A DNA stretch of 64,000 bases from contig NZ_RIBP01000001.1 of NCBI RefSeq assembly GCF_007273535.1, positions 806,001-870,000 of the forward strand, given 5' to 3'. The position numbers and the translations under genes are program-made. The notes under the pieces are model-generated. The model saw only the letters and a list, made by a program, of their open reading frames with translations. It searched no databases and was not told the origin of the DNA. Below are positions 50,050 through 59,278 of this stretch, piece by piece. The stretch's first letter is position 1, and each line of letters starts with the position of its first letter. The stretch comes from Niallia circulans. GTDB lineage: Bacteria; Bacillota; Bacilli; Bacillales; Cytobacillaceae.

Positions 50050-51191
50050 GCGATTACCCCTCCTTTTTCATTCACACGAACCCATTGCTGCTGTGCTGCT
50101 GATTCTAAAATAGCATCAACCGTTTTATCGATTTGTGCGCCAAATGCAAAATCGCAAGCATAAGCAGTGCCTCTTGAAAGTGCTGACAGCAATTCATGCG
50201 CCTCTAACACTTTCATATCGTTATAGCCAATCGCAATGCCAGCCGCTGGATAAAACGCACTATACCCTTTATGATCAGGACCTAAAAATACTGTTCGGAA
50301 GCCTCTGTCAGCACTATTATCTGAAGTAAAATACACATTTACTTCATTCATACGCTCTAAAGAATATTGAACAGTTCCTTTTGTACCTTGGATTTCATAC
50401 GATAAGTAATTTTTTCGTCCCGCTGCAATTCTACTGGAAGAAATTGTGCCGAGCGCTCCGTTTTCATAGTTTGTGAGGATGGCAATGATATCTTCATTTT
50501 CTACTTCTGCTAATGATAACGAACCGGGAGCTGCTGGTCTTTGCTTAAATATTGTTTTTGATGTTGCGTTAACGCTTTCAATATTTCCCAAAATAAACTG
50601 GGAAACACTTAATAAGTGAGAGCCTAAATCGCCAAGTGCACCTGATCCGGAATATTTATTAATATGTCTCCAAGTAATAGGCAAGTCTGGATCGAGCAGG
50701 CTATCTTGCGCATAAGTCCCGAAGAACCCGACGATGTCCCCTAGCTTCCCTGCGTCTACTAATTCTTTAATATAGCAGCTTGCTGGATTCATTACATTAT
50801 TGTAGCCAACATAGTTAACAACACCATTTGCCTTCGCGATTTCAGCAAGCTCTAATGATTGCTCACTTGATAAAGTTAAAGGTTTTTCACAGTAAACATG
50901 CTTGCCGTTCTCTAGTGCCACCTTTGCAATTTCATAGTGAAATGCATTTGGTGTTGCAATATCGACAATGTCAATACTTTTGTCAGTGACCACTTCCTTC
51001 CAGTCAGTTGTCCATTTTGCATAACCTAATGTCTCACTGGCTTTTTTGGCTGCTTCTGCACTAACATCTGATACTACCTCAAAAACTGGCTTGCCATATT
51101 CAGGACCAAAGTTCAATAAAGCGTTTACAAACGAATTCGTATGAGCTCTCCCCATCCAACCTGCTCCAATTAATCCAATTCTAATTTCCAT
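50046..51191 (-). CDS. Gfo/Idh/MocA-family oxidoreductase
   Basis: 381 residues. NAD(P)-binding GLIGAGWMGRAHTNSF, the CEKPLTLS motif with the catalytic Lys, and GDLGSHLLSVSQFILG with the conserved D/H pair. This size and sequence pattern resemble inositol 2-dehydrogenases and other cyclitol or sugar dehydrogenases. AAGGAGATAAACGAC precedes the ATG. First gene of the dehydrogenase-isomerase-porter unit and divergent from an AraC regulator that probably activates it. Substrate inferred from context only. Confidence 0.9.
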   Translation of the reverse strand: MEIRIGLIGAGWMGRAHTNSFVNALLNFGPEYGKPVFEVVSDVSAEAAKKASETLGYAKWTTDWKEVVTDKSIDIVDIATPNAFHYEIAKVALENGKHVYCEKPLTLSSEQSLELAEIAKANGVVNYVGYNNVMNPASCYIKELVDAGKLGDIVGFFGTYAQDSLLDPDLPITWRHINKYSGSGALGDLGSHLLSVSQFILGNIESVNATSKTIFKQRPAAPGSLSLAEVENEDIIAILTNYENGALGTISSSRIAAGRKNYLSYEIQGTKGTVQYSLERMNEVNVYFTSDNSADRGFRTVFLGPDHKGYSAFYPAAGIAIGYNDMKVLEAHELLSALSRGTAYACDFAFGAQIDKTVDAILESAAQQQWVRVNEKGGVIA

Positions 51192-51331
51192 GTCGTTTAT
51201 CTCCTTTATTGTTTATTTTTGCTTTTCTTATGTACATATTAATAAACTCTATTTACAATGTCATTATAGGATATTGCTAAATAATGTAATATTCTTGCTG
51301 TCTTAAAAGTTAAACAGGAGGACGGTTTTAC

Positions 51332-52162
51332 ATGGTGGAAAAAGGTGTTTTATCACAATCGAAAATGTATTTTCATACCCCTAGTGATTTTGCGAAAGAT
51401 GCACTTTTCTATTTATCTTACTCTGGTACATTCTGCTGTAGTAACGAATACATCGTGGAGCGGAACAATTGGAACAGCTATCTATTTATGATTGTAAAGA
51501 AAGGAAAAATGCGAATCTTTTATGAGGAAAAGGAATATATCGCTTCAGAAAACTCCTTTGTTTTTCTAAACTGCTATAAACCGCATAAATACCAAGCCGA
51601 GGAAGAAACTGTATTTGATTGGATTCATTTTTCTGGCAATGCGAGTGAAGCTTATTATAATCTCCTTTATGAGGCAAACGGCTGTGTTTTTTCGATAGCA
51701 AACAATTATGTAATTCAAGATTATATGACTAGTATTCTTCATGCTGCCAAAGAAAATCATGTTGAAGAGGATGCTGTATCAATCTATATTCATAAGATTT
51801 TATATGAATTAAAAAAGAAATCAAGTGAAGTCGATTCCTTGCAATTCAAGTCTATCTTAGAGGCAATTAATTACATAGAAAGCTCTTTTCATACCCAGAT
51901 TAAGCTTGAGGATATTGCAAATTGTGCAGGCTTAAGCCCGTATCATTTTTCACGAGTGTTTAAAAAACATCTGAACTGTTCTCCATATCAATATTTAATT
52001 AATTTTCGTATAAATCATGCCAAGGAGCTCTTGCATAACACTGACTTATCTATTCAGGAGATCACCTTTGAATGTGGGTTTAACAGTGTACCACATTTTA
52101 TTAAAATTTTTAAAGAGCATACAGAGTTAACTCCGAAAAAATTTAGAAATCTGCCGTTTTAA
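51332..52162 (+). CDS. AraC-family transcriptional regulator
   Basis: 276 residues. An N-terminal cupin sensor (residues 20-140, with NWNSYLFMIVKKGKMRIFYEEKEY and NCYKPHKYQAE) is followed by a C-terminal double HTH (QIKLEDIANCAGLSPYHFSRVFKKHLNCSPYQYLINFRI, then QEITFECGFNSVPHFIKIFKEHTELTPKKFR). AGGAGGACGGTTTTAC precedes the ATG. Divergent from the Gfo/Idh operon, its likely target. Probably responds to the polyol substrate. Confidence 0.9.
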   Translation: MVEKGVLSQSKMYFHTPSDFAKDALFYLSYSGTFCCSNEYIVERNNWNSYLFMIVKKGKMRIFYEEKEYIASENSFVFLNCYKPHKYQAEEETVFDWIHFSGNASEAYYNLLYEANGCVFSIANNYVIQDYMTSILHAAKENHVEEDAVSIYIHKILYELKKKSSEVDSLQFKSILEAINYIESSFHTQIKLEDIANCAGLSPYHFSRVFKKHLNCSPYQYLINFRINHAKELLHNTDLSIQEITFECGFNSVPHFIKIFKEHTELTPKKFRNLPF

Positions 52163-52163
52163 T

Positions 52164-52195
52164 AAAAAAAGGAACAAGTGGTATTCACTTGTTCC
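52164..52195 (-). terminator. Terminator of the GH32 gene
   Basis: GGAACAAGTG / CACTTGTTCC perfect stem with T7 on the minus strand. Also usable by the convergent AraC gene. Confidence 0.85.
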
Positions 52196-52203
52196 CTCCA
52201 TTG

Positions 52204-53673
52204 TTATTCCCAAATATCCTTCAATTCCCAATAAGTAAAATCCATTACTTCCGTTTCCCCGTTTTCGCTAAACAATTCAAATCCTAATCTTTCTTCTGTT
52301 GGATAAATGCGGCTTGTCATTGTAACTTCTCCATCATTTGCGAATACTTCTATTGAGGATCTGTCGATAAATATTCTTAACGAAAGCTGTTGCTCTGCTT
52401 TCAGTGCTGTTCGTCTCACTCCATCCTCGCCTTTTCCAGACTTAGAGCAATCTAGCACTAACTTTTGTTGTTCTACATCATAGAAAAGTTTTGTTTCATC
52501 TTGATTGGTGCCGCGAATTTTCACTCCGATTGCTTGTGCGGATGTTTTCGTTAAATTAAAATCTAGTTTTAGTTCGATTAAATCCTGTGTTGCCTGAACG
52601 AGATAGCTTCCAGATAGGCTTTTATCTGTACATACTTTTTGCTGCTTTGTACGCAATAATGACAATTCGTCGACAGGATTCATTAGAATTTTGTTATTTT
52701 CACCAAGTGTTAATTCTCTTGGCAATGTTAACGCACCACACCAGCCATCTTCTTTTGTTGGCATGCTGGATTCCCACATATCCATCCAGCCGATTGCAAT
52801 GCGGCGGCCCTTGTCGTCTAAAAGGGTTTGGACTGCATAAAAATCATGGCCATTATCTAATTCGGTGAAGCTGCCTGACTTGAATGTATTTGTTGTATAA
52901 TCGTAATCTCCGACTAAATAGCCTGTTTGGAAGAGATTATTGTATAAGTCGCCTTCTGCTTCGATGCCTTGCGGAGAGAACAGCAATATATGTTTGCCTC
53001 CAAGCTCAAAGAAGTCTGGGCATTCCCACATATAGCCAAGTGTTCCGTCACTTTCAGCTAATACTCCGACATATTGCCATGTACGTAAATCCTGTGATTT
53101 ATACAGAACCACCTTTCCTGTATCTTCCTGTCTTGTACCGATAATCATGTACCAGAGATCCTCGTGCTTCCAAACTTTAGGATCACGGAAGTGGCCGGAT
53201 CCTTCTGCTGGATGCTTGGAGATTACCGGATTAACAGTTTCTTTTGTAAAGTGGATGCCATCTGTGCTTGTCGCAATACACTGGGACTGGTCAAGAATAT
53301 CCTGCTCTTTGTCTATAAATATATTGCCTGTGTATATCAAGGTAAGAATGCCATTATCATCAACAGCACTTCCTGAGAAACAGCCATCCTGTTCATACAA
53401 TTCTGTTGGAGCAAGTGCTATCGGCAGGTGCTCCCAATGCACTAAATCCTTACTTTTGACATGCCCCCAATGCATTGGTCCCCAATTTTCATCATATGGA
53501 TGGTGCTGATAGAATGCATGATATTCGCCTTTATATTGAACTAAGCCATTCGGGTCATTAATCCAGTTAGCTGGTGCCATAATATGAAAGCCAAGTCTGT
53601 AGCGATTATTTATTTGCTTCTTTGCATTTTGGATTGCTTGTTCTGCTTGCTGAAGTTTATTTGTTGATATCAT
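52204..53673 (-). CDS. GH32 sucrose (sucrose-6-phosphate) hydrolase
   Basis: 489 residues, five-bladed beta-propeller plus beta-sandwich. The nucleophile D40 is in WINDPNGL, the transition-state Asp D164 in HFRDPK, and the acid/base E217 in MWECPDF. It hydrolyses beta-fructosides. Most relatives are named sucrose-6-phosphate hydrolase, but the transporter encoded 12 bp upstream is a non-PTS symporter, so the substrate is probably free sucrose. No signal peptide. Ribosome binding site GGGGGACG before the ATG. Confidence 0.92.
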   Translation of the reverse strand: MISTNKLQQAEQAIQNAKKQINNRYRLGFHIMAPANWINDPNGLVQYKGEYHAFYQHHPYDENWGPMHWGHVKSKDLVHWEHLPIALAPTELYEQDGCFSGSAVDDNGILTLIYTGNIFIDKEQDILDQSQCIATSTDGIHFTKETVNPVISKHPAEGSGHFRDPKVWKHEDLWYMIIGTRQEDTGKVVLYKSQDLRTWQYVGVLAESDGTLGYMWECPDFFELGGKHILLFSPQGIEAEGDLYNNLFQTGYLVGDYDYTTNTFKSGSFTELDNGHDFYAVQTLLDDKGRRIAIGWMDMWESSMPTKEDGWCGALTLPRELTLGENNKILMNPVDELSLLRTKQQKVCTDKSLSGSYLVQATQDLIELKLDFNLTKTSAQAIGVKIRGTNQDETKLFYDVEQQKLVLDCSKSGKGEDGVRRTALKAEQQLSLRIFIDRSSIEVFANDGEVTMTSRIYPTEERLGFELFSENGETEVMDFTYWELKDIWE

Positions 53674-53685
53674 AAATACGTCCCC

Positions 53686-54921
53686 CTAATTGATCACTTG
53701 TAGTTTTTTCGGTTTATCAACCGGTGATTTTTTATTATTTAATAGTGTGAAAATGGAAATAACGGAAAAGACTAGAACTAATATGCCCATAAATATATAC
53801 GACTGTCTGAAGCCAATGCTGTCATATAATTTGCCTGCTAACGGCGATAGGATCGATGCACCAACCTGTGAGGCAAACTGAAAGCCGACTAAATATAAAA
53901 TGGACGATAGTCTTGTATCAAAATTCGCTGCTAAATATTTAAAGATGGCAATTAACATAATTGGCAGCTCAACAGCATGAATTAACTTCATCGAAGAAAT
54001 TCCGATTGGGCCTATAACGATACCTGAGCCGATTATTCGAAATGCCATTAAGAACCCTGCTAACAGCAAGCTTTTCTTTGCGCCAAGCTTATTAACAATG
54101 AACGGTGCTAAGAACATCATGCCCGCTTCTAAAAACACCTGAAATGAGTTCAAATAGCCAAACACTTGATTTCCCAATGCCTCCGTGGCAAAGAGAGATG
54201 AGTAATAAATCGGAAACTGCTGGTCATAAACGCTATAAACACAAGTAACACCAACTACATATAGCATAAAGAACCAGAAATCTCTTAACAGAAATAACTG
54301 CCCAACATCCTTGAATGTAACGGAATCGGCTCGTTCCATTTCATGATGTGTCATTTCTACCTTAACAGAGATTATAATCGTAACTAGTATGACGGCAGAG
54401 ACAGAAGCAACCCAGAAGTTGATGTTTGGGTTAATATTGAAAAGCTGTCCGGCAAAAAATGTTGCTGCTGCCCAGCCGAGAGAGCCCCACATTCTTGATT
54501 TTCCATACTCAAATTGATATTTACGGCCAATTTTTTCGATATACGATTCGATTGCCCCAATACCAGCAAGAAAGGCAGTACCCAAATATAAGCCTCCGAC
54601 TATTGCCCCGAGTAATACATTAAATTGTAATAGTGGTCCATACACGAAAATATAGAATGGTCCTACTAGCACAAGCAGCAAGCTGATGAAAAACAGAATG
54701 TTTTTCTTCAGACCGATTTTATCGGAAATATACCCATATATCGGCTGCATGCATAGTGCGAAGATAGCGTTTACAGAAAAGATAATACCTGTCTCTGCTC
54801 CATTCAAGTTAATTTCTTGCCCTAACCAAATCGAAAACAAAGAATAACTAGAAGACCATGTGAAAAAGAAAAAGAAAAAATAAGCACTTAATTGCCAATA
54901 CAGTCGTTTTGAACCCTTCAT
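53686..54921 (-). CDS. LacY/CscB-type oligosaccharide:H+ symporter (probable sucrose permease)
   Basis: 411 residues, 12 membrane segments, LacY (OHS) family: SLFSIWLGQEINLNGAETGIIFSVNAIFALCMQPIYGYISDKIGLKKN, with the loop 2-3 signature, and an acidic residue in ESYIEKIGRKYQFEYGKSRMWGS. CscB of E. coli is the sucrose member. Together with the GH32 gene it makes a compact sucrose uptake unit. AAAAGGGGAAATAGAA precedes the ATG. Two LacI-type operators and a cre-like site lie in the 137 bp upstream. Confidence 0.88.
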   Translation of the reverse strand: MKGSKRLYWQLSAYFFFFFFTWSSSYSLFSIWLGQEINLNGAETGIIFSVNAIFALCMQPIYGYISDKIGLKKNILFFISLLLVLVGPFYIFVYGPLLQFNVLLGAIVGGLYLGTAFLAGIGAIESYIEKIGRKYQFEYGKSRMWGSLGWAAATFFAGQLFNINPNINFWVASVSAVILVTIIISVKVEMTHHEMERADSVTFKDVGQLFLLRDFWFFMLYVVGVTCVYSVYDQQFPIYYSSLFATEALGNQVFGYLNSFQVFLEAGMMFLAPFIVNKLGAKKSLLLAGFLMAFRIIGSGIVIGPIGISSMKLIHAVELPIMLIAIFKYLAANFDTRLSSILYLVGFQFASQVGASILSPLAGKLYDSIGFRQSYIFMGILVLVFSVISIFTLLNNKKSPVDKPKKLQVIN

Positions 54922-54964
54922 TTCTATTTCCCCTTTTTAATGTAATAGAGAACAAATTTAAAAC

Positions 54965-54978
54965 TGAAAGCACTTTCA
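54965..54978. promoter_or_regulatory. cre-like palindrome
   Basis: TGAAAGCACTTTCA, one base (A for G in the central CG) off a cre box, 44 bp upstream of the sucrose permease start. Confidence 0.55.
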
Positions 54979-54989
54979 ACATCATTTTA

Positions 54990-55005
54990 TGTCAACCGGT
55001 TTCAT
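54990..55005. promoter_or_regulatory. LacI operator half-variant (sucrose unit)
   Basis: TGTCAACCGGTTTCAT; the left half equals that of the site at 55007-55022 and the centre AACCGGTT is palindromic. Confidence 0.65.
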
Positions 55006-55006
55006 A

Positions 55007-55022
55007 TGTCAACGGGTTGACA
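55007..55022. promoter_or_regulatory. LacI operator (sucrose unit)
   Basis: TGTCAACGGGTTGACA, near-perfect palindrome, 17 bp from the companion site. Likely bound by the LacI regulator at 55058-56029. Confidence 0.75.
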
Positions 55023-55036
55023 TAAAAATTAAAAAA

Positions 55037-55058
55037 AACATTGCGTGATGGCAATGTT
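55037..55058 (-). terminator. Terminator overlapping the LacI stop codon
   Basis: AACATTGC / GCAATGTT stem with T8 on the minus strand. The stem starts within the TAA stop codon. Confidence 0.8.
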
Positions 55059-56029
55059 TAAGCTGTCGTTCCCTTTAATAATTGGATAGGAAGTCTTGTT
55101 TCTAAAGGTAAATCTGGAGATTCTTCTTCAATTTCCTTTATTAATATATTGATTGCTGTTTCCGCTAAGCTCTTAATCGGCTGCTTGATGGTTGTTAGTT
55201 CAGGCAGTAACGTACGAAGCGTTTCTGTTCCGTCATAACCGACTACTTTCAAAGGTTTGTCTCGCTTTTTCGCTTCATTCAAAAATGCTGCCGCAAATAA
55301 ATCATTTGTTGCAAACACCCCATCTACCTCTGGATGCTCTGCAAATAGATTATTTATTATATGTATATAGCTATTTTGCTCAAAAACCTCCGCAATTTCA
55401 TAAATAATTGGGTTTTTTCCGTGTTGTTGCATTAAGTCAATATAAGCCTTTCTGCGCAGTCTTGCTGGTGTTTCTAATTCACCGATGCCATCAATTAAGA
55501 CAATACAGTGGCACTGATTTTGTATTAATAATTCTGTTGCTATTTTTCCGCCCTCGTAGTTATCAGAACTGACAACTGGAATGGTTTCTGATAAATAGCG
55601 ATCAATTGCCACAACTGCCAAGCCTTGTTTATGATAGTCAAGGATTCCACGATTATGTGTGCCGACAATAATACCGTCCACTTGATTTCTTAACAGCATT
55701 TCTAAATATTTTTCTTCCTTGTCTACTTGATTTAAACTGTTACAAAGCAGTACTTTATAGCCGAGCGATGCACAAATATTCTCAATATGAAAGGTCAACT
55801 CCCCGAAAAAAGGGTTAGCAGTTGTCGGCAATATTAAGCCAATCAAATTGGAACGCTTATTAAATAACGTCCTTGCGACATCATTAGGGAAATAGTTTAG
55901 CTCATTCATTGCTTGTTGAACCTTATCCCTTGTTTTATCACTTATGTATCCACGGTTGTTTAAAACCCTTGAAACCGTTGTTGGCGATACACCGGCCAGC
56001 TTCGCCACATCTTCTATTTTAGGCTTCAT
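55058..56029 (-). CDS. LacI-family repressor of the sucrose unit
   Basis: 323 residues. HTH at residues 4-23 (IEDVAKLAGVSPTTVSRVLN), hinge, then a sensor domain with the usual ANPFFGELTFHIE and DGIIVGTHN segments. AGGAGGATCTTAAA precedes the ATG. It lies upstream of, and in the same direction as, the sucrose genes but has its own terminator, and the operators come after that. Likely controls the permease-hydrolase pair. The effector would be sucrose or fructose. Confidence 0.9.
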   Translation of the reverse strand: MKPKIEDVAKLAGVSPTTVSRVLNNRGYISDKTRDKVQQAMNELNYFPNDVARTLFNKRSNLIGLILPTTANPFFGELTFHIENICASLGYKVLLCNSLNQVDKEEKYLEMLLRNQVDGIIVGTHNRGILDYHKQGLAVVAIDRYLSETIPVVSSDNYEGGKIATELLIQNQCHCIVLIDGIGELETPARLRRKAYIDLMQQHGKNPIIYEIAEVFEQNSYIHIINNLFAEHPEVDGVFATNDLFAAAFLNEAKKRDKPLKVVGYDGTETLRTLLPELTTIKQPIKSLAETAINILIKEIEEESPDLPLETRLPIQLLKGTTA

Positions 56030-56398
56030 TTTAAGATCCTCCTAAAAACCAATTACTTATATTATAGTACAAAAGATAATAGTCTGTTTCATGTGATTGT
56101 TGTTTTTCTTATTTTTCAAAGCAAAAAAGCGGTTAACAGTGCTTTGACTTCTATCCGCTCCGTTTTTTTTTTAGGGAATTCTGTTACACAAGCATCCATT
56201 GGAAATTGCCATAATTCCTCCATTTTTTCTTAGTAAACATGATGTAGAATAACCGCAAACATTGTCATTTCCTGCGATTTCTCAGGAAATACAACATAAA
56301 AACGGAAAATATTTCTCGGCTTGTCGCTCCTCCATGATATATCTCGAATAACGGCATAATAAAAGCCCAAATCATTATAGAATTGGGCTGTCCGTTAT
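56030..56398. other. Intergenic region with a possible coding remnant
   Basis: 369 bp. On the minus strand, about 56360 to 56180, two short open stretches (DISWRSDKPRNIFRFYVVF... and MEELWQFPMDACVTEF) read like protein but are split by a stop and have no good start. It may be a decayed gene. A terminator is at 56366-56391. Confidence 0.4.
56366..56391 (-). terminator. Terminator of the lipoprotein gene
   Basis: AGCCCAA / TTGGGCT stem followed by TTTTATT on the minus strand. Confidence 0.75.
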
Positions 56399-57028
56399 TT
56401 ATTCTTCTGTAGTTAACGATTTGTCTGCTTCTTCTAGTGCATCTGGATAAACAGTTGTATCAAACACTTCACCTGTCGCTTCGTCTTTAATATCAATATT
56501 TATCTTCATTTTGTCCATATCTTCACCGTTAAAAAGATTATACATCATTCCAGTTATGCCAATGCCGATAACAGACCAAGCATCCATGCTGTTTTCATAG
56601 GCAGCTTTGTCTACTGTCATCGTAAACTTAGAAAAGGATTTATTATGTTCAATATCCTTAACTGATGGGAAGGTCCCATCTGTTTTTATTTCTTCCAACG
56701 AATCTTCCGCGTTCTTTTTTAAGCCCTTCATCATTTGTTTATGCTCTGATTTAGACATTTTATACGTTAAAGATCCATCTTCATTTTTTGTTACCTTAAT
56801 ACCTTCTGCTTCCGCTTCTTTAATGGTACTCTCAATATCCTGCCCTTCAACAAAGGATGCTGGCATCGTAATTTCCACATTCAGCAAGCCTTTATCCACT
56901 GCCAACTCCTCAGACTCCGCTGTTTCCTTTTCGTCATTTGAAGCCTTGCTTGCTTCTTTGTCGGCACCACACGCAGCAAGAGCAAACATAGCCATTGCTA
57001 AAAGTAGTGAATAACTCCATTTCTTCAT
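56399..57028 (-). CDS. Lipoprotein, unknown function
   Basis: 209 residues. Lipoprotein signal to the lipobox L-A-A-C20. Then a Lys/Glu/Ser linker and a strand-rich domain (LLNVEITMPASFVEGQDIESTI, SLTYKMSKSEHKQMM, FTMTVDKAAYENSMD). Proteins of this pattern occur in bacilli and streptococci, but I cannot attach a function. CGGGGAGATTCTTACTT precedes the ATG. Monocistronic. Confidence 0.78.
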   Translation of the reverse strand: MKKWSYSLLLAMAMFALAACGADKEASKASNDEKETAESEELAVDKGLLNVEITMPASFVEGQDIESTIKEAEAEGIKVTKNEDGSLTYKMSKSEHKQMMKGLKKNAEDSLEEIKTDGTFPSVKDIEHNKSFSKFTMTVDKAAYENSMDAWSVIGIGITGMMYNLFNGEDMDKMKINIDIKDEATGEVFDTTVYPDALEEADKSLTTEE

Positions 57029-57252
57029 AAGTAAGAATCTCCCCGCTGTACTATATTTTGTATTTTTACGTACAATAGTACAATACCATATATTAGGATA
57101 TCATTCTAGTAATGTACAAATTCAGGAAGCTATTCATTACTGGAGATAGATAAAATTATCAAATGATGAAAGAAATACTTCTGTGCCATCTTTTTCGTAA
57201 GTTGTTATTGCCCCTGCTCTTTCCTTTTCCTGCTAACCCCATATACGAATTA

Positions 57253-57495
57253 CTAGCCAATAATAGGGAGAGGAATACTATCAGTTTCAGAAGCAGCCCA
57301 CCACTTATATTCTTCATATTTATTTTCTTGATCTGCTTTAATAGGGTTTGCTGCTAACGGAACTGGAAAACCTGCAAACATTTCTGACTCTTGATAGTTG
57401 AAGAAAAAGTAATAAACCGAAATAATAAAAATAGTAATACAAATTGTGCTTGCTAACTTTCTCTTTCTTGTACGAAAAAATGCTGATAATCTCAC
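57253..57495 (-). CDS. Small membrane protein
   Basis: 80 residues. A basic start (RLSAFFRTRKRKLAS) and one membrane segment (TICITIFIISVYYFFF) lead to an external part of about 45 residues ending KWWAASETDSIPLPIIG. I chose the GTG at 57495 with ATAGGAGAGATTACC before it; codons up to 57606 are open without a ribosome binding site. No family recognised. Confidence 0.6.
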   Translation of the reverse strand: MRLSAFFRTRKRKLASTICITIFIISVYYFFFNYQESEMFAGFPVPLAANPIKADQENKYEEYKWWAASETDSIPLPIIG

Positions 57496-57615
57496 GGTAA
57501 TCTCTCCTATCCCCTTTTCGGTAATAGACGAAAAAAATTCCAAATAGTTACAGAAATAACATTTATCCCTAAATACTTTGAAACTACAGAGAACTCCTTT
57601 GTACACTATAATAAA

Positions 57616-57648
57616 AAACCGGGACGCTCATAGTAGGCATCCCGGTTT
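57616..57648 (-). terminator. Terminator of the DHA2 efflux gene
   Basis: AAACCGGGA / TCCCGGTTT stem with T runs on both sides. Confidence 0.85.
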
Positions 57649-57662
57649 TTCAGTATATTTAC

Positions 57663-59189
57663 TTACTCTTTAACAGCTTCAAATTCCTTACTAACTGCTT
57701 CTTCTCCGGGCTGATTTTGATAGCTCGGTTTCACTCGTTTGATGAAGAAAGCAAGTATTAAGGCTAGAACTGCAATCCATGTGGACACGATAAAGGTAAA
57801 GTTAATGCCATGCAGCATTGCGGTGTTCATTATCTGCAGCTTGAGTTCTGCTGTATTTTGGGCAGTACTTGCATCCATGTTTGTCATTGCTTTAGCAGCT
57901 AAATCCTCAGCTTCTGCTTTTGTGCGGTTTTGCATAACGGTAATTAACAAGGCAGAACCAATCGCACCTGATACCTGCTGTAGTGTGTTGTTTATTGCTG
58001 TTCCGTGCGGGTTATTTATTGCTGGCAGCTGATTTAAACCGTTTGTCATAACTGGCATCATAACCATTGACATCCCAAACATACGGAAAGTATACAATAG
58101 GACAAGTGTAGAATATGCTGTATCCAAACCAATCTTGCTAAAGAAATAGGATGTCACAACAGTTATACTTAAGCCGATTACGGCCAAAACTCTTGCACCA
58201 TATTTATCAAACAGCTTTCCTGTAATCGGAGACATAATTCCCATGACAATAGCTCCTGGCAGCATTAACAGACCAGAGTCTAATGGGGTGATCCCGCGAA
58301 TCGTTTGCACATAAATCGGCAGAAGGATCATCGATGAGAACATTGCTACCGAAATAACGATTGAGATAATGGATGACAGTGCAAACATTGGATATTTGTA
58401 AACACGAAACTCAAGCATTGGCTCATCTGTTCGGAATTGACGAAGAACAAAGGTAATTAAGGCAATGGCACCAATGATTATCGTGCCGTATACATACGGA
58501 CTGTCCCAGCCTTTTTCACCGGCAGAGCTAAATCCGTAAAGCAAGCCTCCAAAGCCGATGCTTGATAAAACTAATGAAATGAAATCAAGCTTAATTTTAC
58601 GCTGTGCTGTGACATCTTTTAATTTTATGAAAGCAAATATCAACGTGATAACTGCAATTGGCAGCACAATATCAAATAACATTCTCCAGCTGTAATGTTC
58701 GATCAGCCAACCTGAGAGTGTTGGTCCAATTGCTGGTGCTGTTATCATAACAAGACCAAACATCCCCATTGCCGCTCCTCTTTTTTCCACTGGGAATGCT
58801 GTTAGCATAACATTCATTAATAGCGGCATCATGATAGCAGAGCCTGCAGCCTGAACCATACGTGCTCCTAATAACACACTGAATGCAGGTGCTAAACTAG
58901 CTAAAAGTGTTCCAAGAGTAAATAATAGCATCGCTGTAATAAATAGCTTTTTATCAGAAAAACGCTGAATAAAGTACGCGCTCGCCGGAATTAATATCCC
59001 GTTAATAAGCATATAGCCTGTTGAAAGCCATTGAACAGCAGTTGCATTTACATCAAATTCCTCCATGATTGCTGGGAGTGCAACATTCAACAAGGTTTCG
59101 TTCAATATTGCGACAAAGGCTCCAATAAATAGAATTGCTATCATGCCATAAGGCGGTTTTTTCTGAACAGAATTAGTTTCTGTCGACAT
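57663..59189 (-). CDS. DHA2-family MFS multidrug efflux pump (EmrB/QacA type)
   Basis: 508 residues, 14 membrane segments. LNETLLNVALPAIMEEF in TM1 is the DHA2 start motif. The antiporter motif C reads APAIGPTLSGWL (TM5), and R in LGARMVQAAGSAIMMPL is in motif B. It should export drugs or toxic organic compounds by proton antiport. GTAGGAATGATCTA precedes the ATG. No regulator beside it. Similar to B. subtilis LmrB/YhcA-like pumps; substrate not predictable. Confidence 0.9.
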   Translation of the reverse strand: MSTETNSVQKKPPYGMIAILFIGAFVAILNETLLNVALPAIMEEFDVNATAVQWLSTGYMLINGILIPASAYFIQRFSDKKLFITAMLLFTLGTLLASLAPAFSVLLGARMVQAAGSAIMMPLLMNVMLTAFPVEKRGAAMGMFGLVMITAPAIGPTLSGWLIEHYSWRMLFDIVLPIAVITLIFAFIKLKDVTAQRKIKLDFISLVLSSIGFGGLLYGFSSAGEKGWDSPYVYGTIIIGAIALITFVLRQFRTDEPMLEFRVYKYPMFALSSIISIVISVAMFSSMILLPIYVQTIRGITPLDSGLLMLPGAIVMGIMSPITGKLFDKYGARVLAVIGLSITVVTSYFFSKIGLDTAYSTLVLLYTFRMFGMSMVMMPVMTNGLNQLPAINNPHGTAINNTLQQVSGAIGSALLITVMQNRTKAEAEDLAAKAMTNMDASTAQNTAELKLQIMNTAMLHGINFTFIVSTWIAVLALILAFFIKRVKPSYQNQPGEEAVSKEFEAVKE

Positions 59190-59278
59190 TAGATCATTCC
59201 TACTTTCCGTGTTATATAGAATAAATGAAAATGAAGTGCAAACTGTTTTTATAAAAAAGGTTATCGTTTTTAGTAAAT

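Noticed and set aside
47599..51191. Complete inositol (iol) operon
   Set aside because: Only a porter, one dehydrogenase and one IolE-like protein are present; iolB, C, D, J are missing, so I call it inositol-like only.
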